From NCBI RefSeq assembly GCF_035958815.1, contig NZ_CP108383.1, positions 5,022,001 to 5,086,000 of the forward strand: a DNA stretch of 64,000 bases. The letters are read 5' to 3'. This document shows, one piece after another, positions 59,390-64,000 of this stretch (position 1 is its first letter; every line of letters begins with the position of its first letter). The notes below the pieces were generated by a model. The model made no database searches. It was not told where the DNA came from and saw nothing but the letters and a program-made list of their open reading frames with translations. The translations under genes and the position numbers were made by a program. The DNA comes from Nocardia sp. NBC_01327 (lineage in GTDB: Bacteria > Actinomycetota > Actinomycetes > Mycobacteriales > Mycobacteriaceae).

Positions 59390-59629
59390 TCGCTGAGCGT
59401 GGATGGTGCCGTGCTCGCACAGTCCCGCGAGCTCGCCGCGGCGCTCGGCATCACTTTCTCGGCGTTCGCCGAAGAAGCGTTGCGGGACAAGCTGCTTACC
59501 GCCGCGGCGCGTATCGCCGCCGACTATGAACGCGCCCAGGGCCGCGACACCGCTGAGCACTTCGCCGAGATCGAGGCCGAGCGGGCAGCAATGGCCGAGG
59601 CAATCCGCGCCGCCGGCGCCCAGTGGTAA
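59375..59629 (+). CDS. Antitoxin of MazEF-like module
   Basis: The 84-residue protein begins MKANTSLSVDGAVLAQSREL, then AAALGITFSAFAEEALRDK, an RHH-like DNA-binding N-terminus. A helical tail rich in Ala and Glu, as in toxin-neutralising regions, follows. An in-frame ATG 12 nt upstream is an alternative; the promoter is AT-rich. The stop overlaps the toxin start. Confidence 0.75.
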   Translation: MKANTSLSVDGAVLAQSRELAAALGITFSAFAEEALRDKLLTAAARIAADYERAQGRDTAEHFAEIEAERAAMAEAIRAAGAQW

Positions 59630-59994
59630 CCGCCGCAACCCCCGCACACGGGGAGGTCTGGCATTACCTGCCCACCATCGCCGGACGTGAGAAACCGTCT
59701 GCCCTCGGTAGTGACCGCGTGCTCATTCTGTCCCGTACCGCCGCGAACGCGATCCTGCCCACCGTCCTCGCGGTGCCGGTGGAGCTCGCCCCACGCATGC
59801 CGGGACTGGCCGTTCCGTTCTCCGACCTCGATCCGCTGCCCGGCTTGTCCGCGGTCATCTACCGGATTACGCCGATGTACCGACCCTGGCTGCAGGAACG
59901 CATCGGTGTTGTCAGCGAGACCACGCTGCGCCAGGTGGTCGGCGCACTGGTGGGCCTGATCGCCCCGGACGCCGTGATCTTCCCTGCGCAGTAG
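59623..59994 (+). CDS. MazF/PemK-family toxin
   Basis: The 123-residue protein has the PemK/MazF pattern: an early HGEVWHYLPTIAGREKPSAL, then RVLILSRTAANAILPTVLAV (matching R-P-V-L-V-I-S...N...P-T) and a C-terminal LRQVVGALVGLIAPDA. Family members cleave mRNA or tRNA. The GTG start overlaps the antitoxin stop by 7 nt, which is typical of coupled toxin-antitoxin pairs. Confidence 0.78.
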   Translation: MVTAATPAHGEVWHYLPTIAGREKPSALGSDRVLILSRTAANAILPTVLAVPVELAPRMPGLAVPFSDLDPLPGLSAVIYRITPMYRPWLQERIGVVSETTLRQVVGALVGLIAPDAVIFPAQ

Positions 59995-60023
59995 CGACCC
60001 AGGAAGCAGTCGTCGGGGGGTGG

Positions 60024-60683
60024 TTACACCAGGGCGGCTCGGAAGTGGGCGTAGGCGCTGACGTCTTCGGCGTATGCGGATGTGTCGCGTTCCGGGAAGC
60101 GGAGGAGTTGGTCGAGGGCTTCGGCTAGTTGGGGGCTGGGGCCGCGGTCTGCGAGTAGGACGACGATTGCCTCCCAGGTGCCGAGGTGCGGATTGGGTTG
60201 TGCGAGCAGCTCATCGAGGTAGCGGTCCGGTTCGAGCAGTCGGAGGGCTCGGCGGGCGTAGGCGTGCACGCGGCGGGCCAGCTCGCCGCGGATCGCGTCG
60301 ATATCGCTCTTGTGGACGTGGCCCTGCAGCTCGGGATCGAGTCGCAGGGACCACATCTCGGTCATCGTGTCCGGTAGCTCGGCATCGGTGAGCAGACCGG
60401 GACCGGTGGCCTGCTCGAGGGGAACGGCGGGGAGTGCGAGGCGTTCGGCACGCCATTGGCAGAATTCCCACCAGGCGGTGGGGGTGGCGCTCAGGCTCAA
60501 ACCGAAGCGCAGTACCTGCTGTCCACCGGTCCAGGTGCGGAATGTCCGGGTGCGGCCCACGGACGCCACGCCACCCGGCTCGACCCGAACCCAGGTGGGT
60601 TCGTCCCCGTGAAAGCCGTACGGCTGCAGCAGCGTTCCCGTATCCCGCATCAGGCGGCGCAGCGCCGACTCCGGTTTGACCAT
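60024..60683 (-). CDS. DUF4304-like protein
   Basis: The 219-residue soluble protein begins MVKPESALRRLMRDTGTLLQ and contains PYGFHGDEPTWVRVEPGG and FGLSLSATPTAWWEFCQWR, similar to DUF4304-type proteins (tentative). No activity is known. The ATG at 60683 is chosen over an upstream start. It lies alone, 29 bp from the toxin stop on the other strand. Confidence 0.55.
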   Translation of the reverse strand: MVKPESALRRLMRDTGTLLQPYGFHGDEPTWVRVEPGGVASVGRTRTFRTWTGGQQVLRFGLSLSATPTAWWEFCQWRAERLALPAVPLEQATGPGLLTDAELPDTMTEMWSLRLDPELQGHVHKSDIDAIRGELARRVHAYARRALRLLEPDRYLDELLAQPNPHLGTWEAIVVLLADRGPSPQLAEALDQLLRFPERDTSAYAEDVSAYAHFRAALV

Positions 60684-60912
60684 AGTTCGCACACTAACGG
60701 CGCCCGCCGACAGAACGCCCAAACCGCCCGTCCGCCACGCCCTGCGAAATCACGGACCCGTCCGTACTTCCGTCCGATGCCGCGGCGGCGGGTGAGATGT
60801 ACTGCTGCCCAGGAGATCCCACTGTGACGAAACACCATCCGCTGCGCTGGATTATCGGCGGTCCCCCATGGAAAGGTGGGGAGATGTTCGGATCCGTTGA
60901 GGTGGTGCACCG

Positions 60913-61368
60913 GTGATATCTGATTCGGAATTGAATCCGGCCGCGGTCGAGATCGGCAGTTTCTTCCCGCAGGCTCCGGATGCGGTGTGGCACGCGCTGA
61001 CGGAGCCGACTCTGGTCGAGCGGTGGTTGATGCCGTCGATAGGGTTCGTCCCGGCCATCGGAACGCACTTCATCTTCGTGGTGCCCAGCGGCCGGAACGC
61101 GACGCAGCCGACCGATGAGATCGCCTGCGAGGTCCTGATGGCCCGGCCCGCTGAGCAATTGACCATCACCTGGGTCGATCTGCGCGCCGAGTATCCGGCG
61201 CGCTGGGTGGTGGATTGGACGATCGAGCCCCAGGGCCGTGGCACCCGATTGCTGCTGACCCAAACCGGATTCGATATCGAGAACCGCCGGCAGAAGATGG
61301 CCCGCAACGCCATGGAGCGAACCTGGAAGGTCGCCCTGTCGCGCCTGGGTGAGGTGCTCGACCGCTGA
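60913..61368 (+). CDS. SRPBCC/AHSA1-like protein
   Basis: The 151-residue START/Bet v1-like protein has the AHSA1 pattern: VEIGSFFPQAPDAVWHALTE followed by PTLVERWLMPSIGFVP, and WTIEPQGRGTRLLLTQTGF. Such domains bind lipophilic ligands; many sit next to ArsR genes, but none is here. GTG start. Its stop codon lies in a palindrome shared with the converging desaturase gene. Confidence 0.85.
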   Translation: MISDSELNPAAVEIGSFFPQAPDAVWHALTEPTLVERWLMPSIGFVPAIGTHFIFVVPSGRNATQPTDEIACEVLMARPAEQLTITWVDLRAEYPARWVVDWTIEPQGRGTRLLLTQTGFDIENRRQKMARNAMERTWKVALSRLGEVLDR

Positions 61369-61387
61369 CGGGCCGAGCCCCGTCAGC
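61364..61387. terminator. Bidirectional terminator containing both stop codons
   Basis: GCTGACGGG (61364-61372) and CCCGTCAGC (61379-61387) form a perfect 9-bp stem with a 6-nt loop. The TGA of the SRPBCC gene and the TCA (reverse stop) of the desaturase gene both lie within the arms. Confidence 0.7.
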
Positions 61388-62456
61388 TCACCGATGCCCG
61401 TTCGGGTGCGGCCTGCTTGCCGACCGTATTGAGGTGGCGCAGCGCCTGCGCGTACGAGTCGAACAGGCTGGTCTCGCAGTAGGGCAGTCCGATTTCCGCG
61501 CAGAACTCCTCGACCAGCGGCTGCACCCGCAGCAGGCAGGGCCGCGGCATGGACGGGAAGAGGTGGTGCTCGATCTGGTAGTTCAGGCCGCCGAGAGCGG
61601 TATCGGTGAGCCAGCTGCCGCGCACATTGCGCGAGGTGAGCACCTGACGGCGCAGGAAGTCGGTGGCATCGCCCTCGGAGAGCACGGCCATTCCCTTGTG
61701 ATTGGGCGCGAACGTGCAGCCCATGTACAAGCCGAACAGACCCTGCTGCACGGCGATGAACACCAGCGCCTTACCCGGCGACAGCACCAGGAACACCGTG
61801 GTCAGGTATCCGATCGCGTGTGCGGCAAGCAGCGCACCCTCCCAGACCCGGTGCGGGATAGGCCATTTCACGACCGCCCGGACACTCGAGTAGTGCAGGC
61901 TGCCGCCCTCGAGCAGCAGCATGGGGAAGAACAGCCAGGCCTGGTAGCGGAAGATGAACCGCCGGAAGCCCTTTCCGGCCGCCGCGCGCTCGCCGGAATG
62001 CGCCAGCACGCCCGAAACATCCGGATCAGCGCCTTCGGTATTGGGATGCGCATGATGCCGGTTGTGATTGCTGGTCCACCAGCCGATGCTCAGGCCGATG
62101 CCGAGATTGCCGGCGATCACCCCGAACAGATAGTTGGCCCGCCGGGTGGCGAAGATCTGCCGGTGCCCGGCGTCATGGCCGAGGAAGGCGATCTGGGCGA
62201 AAACCGCCGCCAGGAACACCGCCGTGACAAGCTGCCACCACGAGTTGCCGAGCGCGATGAACGCCGCCCACCCGCCTGCGAATGCCCCTGCGGTGACGGC
62301 GATCTTCCAGCCGTAGTACCGCAGCTTCCGATCCAATAGCCCGGCCTGCCGTACTCGTCGCAACAACACCGCATATTCACTGCCGCGCATCGGTACGGAT
62401 TCGGACGCCATCGGCAACCCGGTCTCCGCCGTCGACGCAGACCGAAGTTGCGCCAT
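61383..62456 (-). CDS. Membrane acyl-lipid/acyl-CoA desaturase
   Basis: The ~357-residue membrane di-iron enzyme has histidine boxes HDAGHRQ, HNRHHAHPN and QIEHHLFPSMPR; the Q-I-E-H-H form of box three marks front-end/linoleoyl-type desaturases such as mycobacterial DesA3-like proteins. Four hydrophobic segments are visible. The ATG (MAQLRS) follows GGTGGTAG. Downstream of a BmrR-like regulator on the same strand with a 202-bp gap. Confidence 0.9.
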   Translation of the reverse strand: MAQLRSASTAETGLPMASESVPMRGSEYAVLLRRVRQAGLLDRKLRYYGWKIAVTAGAFAGGWAAFIALGNSWWQLVTAVFLAAVFAQIAFLGHDAGHRQIFATRRANYLFGVIAGNLGIGLSIGWWTSNHNRHHAHPNTEGADPDVSGVLAHSGERAAAGKGFRRFIFRYQAWLFFPMLLLEGGSLHYSSVRAVVKWPIPHRVWEGALLAAHAIGYLTTVFLVLSPGKALVFIAVQQGLFGLYMGCTFAPNHKGMAVLSEGDATDFLRRQVLTSRNVRGSWLTDTALGGLNYQIEHHLFPSMPRPCLLRVQPLVEEFCAEIGLPYCETSLFDSYAQALRHLNTVGKQAAPERASVS

Positions 62457-62658
62457 ATCTACCACCACGGGCTCTGCACATCCTGCCGTCGCTGTTGTAA
62501 TTGAGCAGTCGGTGTGCCAGCGTATGCCGCTGCACGCGATATCCGAAGTCGGCACAGAACCGTCGGCCTGCCTCGACTCCAGCATGTCGCATCGGAGCCA
62601 CCATCGGGTGAACGGATGTGCGGAGCAGCGACACATCTGCGTGACGATTTCGCCCCGG

Positions 62659-63495
62659 TCAGCACCCGGTGGTCCGGAAGACCGGCCAGCCGACCTCGGT
62701 GCGCCAGCGCGCGGTGTCGGCGGTATCGCGCTGGCCGACCAGGTAGTACTCGCGCAGCGGACCGTCGACGGCGAGCGCATGGCGCGAGACGAATTCGGCG
62801 AGCGCCCCGTAGGCGCGATCGACCTCGGCCGGGGATCCGGCATGTTCGATGACGGCCATTTCCACTGCCGGGATTTCCAGCGCGACGACCCGGCCGATCG
62901 GGCGCACCTCGCCGGTGCACGGCAGGAAGATCGTGGCCTGGCCGAGGTGCTCGGTGAAAATGCTGTCGCCGAAGATGCCGCCCGGCGGGCCGTCGCTATG
63001 GAGTTGCTGCGCATTGAGGGTGGCGGTCAACTCACCCAGTGCCCCCTGCGACCAGGCCGCCCCGCTCGCGGCATCGACGATATCGGTGATCGCGGCCGCA
63101 GGCGTCGCGGGCAGGCTGCGCAGTTCTATCCGCGGTTCCTCCTGAGATGCGCCGGGGGAGAGCAGGTTTCGCAGCGACGACACCGCGCGCTGGGTGCGGC
63201 CGAGTTCATCCTCGAGCCGGGTCAGGTGCGCGGAGATACGCTCATTGCGGGTCAGCAGATCCGGTGCGGACAGCACGGCGTGAATCTGCTCGAGGGGCAT
63301 ATCCAGATCGCGGAAGCGCCGGATCACCTGCGCGATGGGAATCTGATCGGCGGTGTACTGGCGATATGCGGTATGCGGGTCCACTCCGGCCGGTTCGAGC
63401 AACCCGATCCGGTGGTAGTGGCGCAGCGTCTTGACGGTCATGTGGGTGGCGCGCGAGAAGTCACCGATCGACAGATACGACAGCATGCCGTCCAT
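62659..63495 (-). CDS. MerR-family regulator with GyrI-like effector domain
   Basis: The 278-residue protein has the MerR N-terminus LSIGDFSRATHMTVKTLRHY followed by HRIGLLEPAGVDP, a coiled coil around RISAHLTRLEDELGRTQR, and a C-terminal ~150-residue GyrI/BmrR-like ligand domain (VEMAVIEHAGSPAEVDRAYG). Such regulators sense drugs or lipophilic compounds. The ATG (MDGML) has GGGAG 8 nt upstream. It lies upstream of the desaturase on the same strand and may activate it. Confidence 0.88.
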   Translation of the reverse strand: MDGMLSYLSIGDFSRATHMTVKTLRHYHRIGLLEPAGVDPHTAYRQYTADQIPIAQVIRRFRDLDMPLEQIHAVLSAPDLLTRNERISAHLTRLEDELGRTQRAVSSLRNLLSPGASQEEPRIELRSLPATPAAAITDIVDAASGAAWSQGALGELTATLNAQQLHSDGPPGGIFGDSIFTEHLGQATIFLPCTGEVRPIGRVVALEIPAVEMAVIEHAGSPAEVDRAYGALAEFVSRHALAVDGPLREYYLVGQRDTADTARWRTEVGWPVFRTTGC

Positions 63496-63545
63496 TCTGG
63501 ATGCTCCCCTTGGGGGAGGGTCTCGCCGCCCGCGGCGCTTGACAG

Positions 63546-63630
63546 CGGAGAGCGCAGGAGTCGGACCCGAAACGCGCAGCGTTCGATCCGCTTAGCAAGC
63601 GGTCCCGCGAACCGTCGCGGATCACTCTCC
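63546..63630 (-). tRNA. Divergent tRNA-Ser(GCU)-like gene
   Basis: On the minus strand: acceptor GGAGAGT at 63630-63624 pairs fully (one G-U) with GCTCTCC at 63553-63547, with discriminator G. The anticodon loop is TTGCTAA, anticodon GCT, in a CCGC/GCGG stem. A long variable arm of AACGC/GCGTT marks a serine tRNA. Odd features: an unusual D-arm (TCCGCG/CGCGGGA) and position 55 C instead of T in TCCGACT. It may be element-borne or degenerate. 3 nt downstream of a tRNA-Gln fragment. Confidence 0.6.
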
Positions 63631-63633
63631 ACA

Positions 63634-63679
63634 CTGGGATACGAGGATTCGAACCTCGATTCACGCAGTCAAAGTGCGT
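63634..63679 (-). pseudogene. 3' half of a tRNA-Gln(UUG) gene
   Basis: On the minus strand: anticodon stem ACGCA/TGCGT with loop CTTTGAC (anticodon TTG), a 4-nt variable loop, T-arm CGAGG-TTCGAAT-CCTCG and acceptor 3' strand TATCCCA plus G. The expected 5' partner TGGGATA and a normal D-arm are absent upstream, where an ABC permease gene ends at 63688. Such a 3' half is what integration into a tRNA gene leaves behind. Confidence 0.65.
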
Positions 63680-63687
63680 TGGCCTGG

Positions 63688-64000
63688 TCAGTCCTCCACG
63701 CGCAGGGCCTGGCGAATGGTCAGGCGGCCCTGGGTCTGCATGAGGGAGCGGCGGTAGAGCTTCTCGGCGATGGATACCGTGCCGTAGGTCGCGGCCGCTG
63801 TCAGCAGGAGCGCGATAATGGGCTCCCACCAGGAGGCCGTGCCGTCGGCGAGGCGGCTGGGCATGGCGACGACGGACACGAGCGGAATGTAGGACGCGAT
63901 CACCCGTGCGGGGCCGGAGAGGAAGATCCCGGCGAACAGCACGATCATGATCACCATCGACAGTGGGGTAGAGGTGGATTGGAGGTCCTCGCTGCGGGTG
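63688..64000 (-). CDS. ABC-2 type permease (NatB-like), 3' end
   Basis: This is only the C-terminal part of the gene; it runs out of the window. The visible part has hydrophobic segments MVIMIVLFAGIFLSG and EPIIALLLTAAATYGTVSIA, and RRSLMQTQGRLTIRQALR at the end, a typical ABC-2/NatB C-terminus. Upstream residues SEDLQSTSTPLSM match the loop before the last helices of NatB. It is probably an exporter permease; its ATPase should be beyond the window. The stop lies 9 bp from the tRNA-Gln fragment. Confidence 0.75.
   Translation of the reverse strand, partial: TRSEDLQSTSTPLSMVIMIVLFAGIFLSGPARVIASYIPLVSVVAMPSRLADGTASWWEPIIALLLTAAATYGTVSIAEKLYRRSLMQTQGRLTIRQALRVED

Noticed and set aside
62457..62658. 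Short minus-strand frame between the desaturase and the MerR gene
   Set aside because: The peptide around RRFCADFGYRVQRHTLAH looks faintly protein-like but has no start signal or recognised family; too weak to annotate.
21745..63690. A 42-kb genomic island running from the integrase to the tRNA fragment
   Set aside because: No matching tRNA or direct repeat is visible near the integrase, and the genes between look like typical chromosomal accessory genes; only the two ends are reported separately.
63634..63700. A complete D-arm-lacking tRNA-Gln using TGGAGGA as 5' acceptor
   Set aside because: That acceptor would have two mismatches and a wobble against TATCCCA, and it lies in the last codons of the ABC permease; a 3' fragment is the simpler reading.

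Overview
The window is GC-rich actinomycete DNA, most likely from Nocardia or a close mycolic-acid relative. This is inferred from very high GC, frequent GTG and some TTG starts, an MmpL-type RND exporter, an LCM-family methyltransferase of the mycobacterial type, many lipobox lipoproteins, and a rifamycin-associated promoter element. No plasmid origin, phage module or CRISPR array was seen.

Left part (0-21.7 kb): single genes and short operons of ordinary accessory metabolism. They include an isochorismatase-like hydrolase, GNAT and PlsC acyltransferases, two tandem secreted GH1 glycosidases, an SDR with its TetR, a MinD-like ATPase, MsrA, a thioesterase coupled to an AAA ATPase, a MarR/SDR pair, and a HelR-type RNA polymerase recycling motor behind a rifamycin-associated element. 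A TetR with a DUF422-like membrane protein and a MerR with a quinone oxidoreductase follow. Several regulators have visible operator-like palindromes.

Middle part (21.7-36 kb): a solitary tyrosine recombinase, a serine beta-lactamase-like protein facing a helix-turn-helix regulator across an AT-rich operator region, an epoxide hydrolase, three DUF1254/DUF1214 proteins (one a lipoprotein), small secreted and membrane proteins, and a frameshifted remnant of the C-terminus of an isoleucyl-tRNA synthetase.

Core of interest (35.8-54.3 kb): a TetR facing a P450-ferredoxin pair, an MmpL exporter on the opposite strand, then a 12.3-kb tightly coupled operon. The operon encodes a polyprenyl diphosphate synthase, a squalene/phytoene-synthase-like enzyme, a di-iron desaturase/hydroxylase, an MddA/NnrU-type membrane methyltransferase, all six mevalonate-pathway enzymes (MVK, MDD, PMK, type 2 IPP isomerase, HMG-CoA reductase, HMG-CoA synthase), and a Baeyer-Villiger-type flavin monooxygenase. 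Most junctions are 4-nt ATGA overlaps. Because actinomycetes usually make primary isoprenoids by the MEP route, this looks like a dedicated isoprenoid supply driving a terpenoid natural-product pathway whose product I cannot name.

Right part (54.3-64 kb): a SAM methyltransferase gene and a small unknown gene 1.8 kb apart share the same promoter-plus-leader architecture, with covarying hairpins; this looks like a structured 5' RNA element. Then come an AurF-like di-iron oxygenase, a TetR, a MazEF-like toxin-antitoxin pair, a membrane desaturase, a BmrR-like MerR, a divergent tRNA-Ser(GCU)-like gene 3 nt from a 3' half of a tRNA-Gln(UUG) gene, and the end of an ABC-2 permease.
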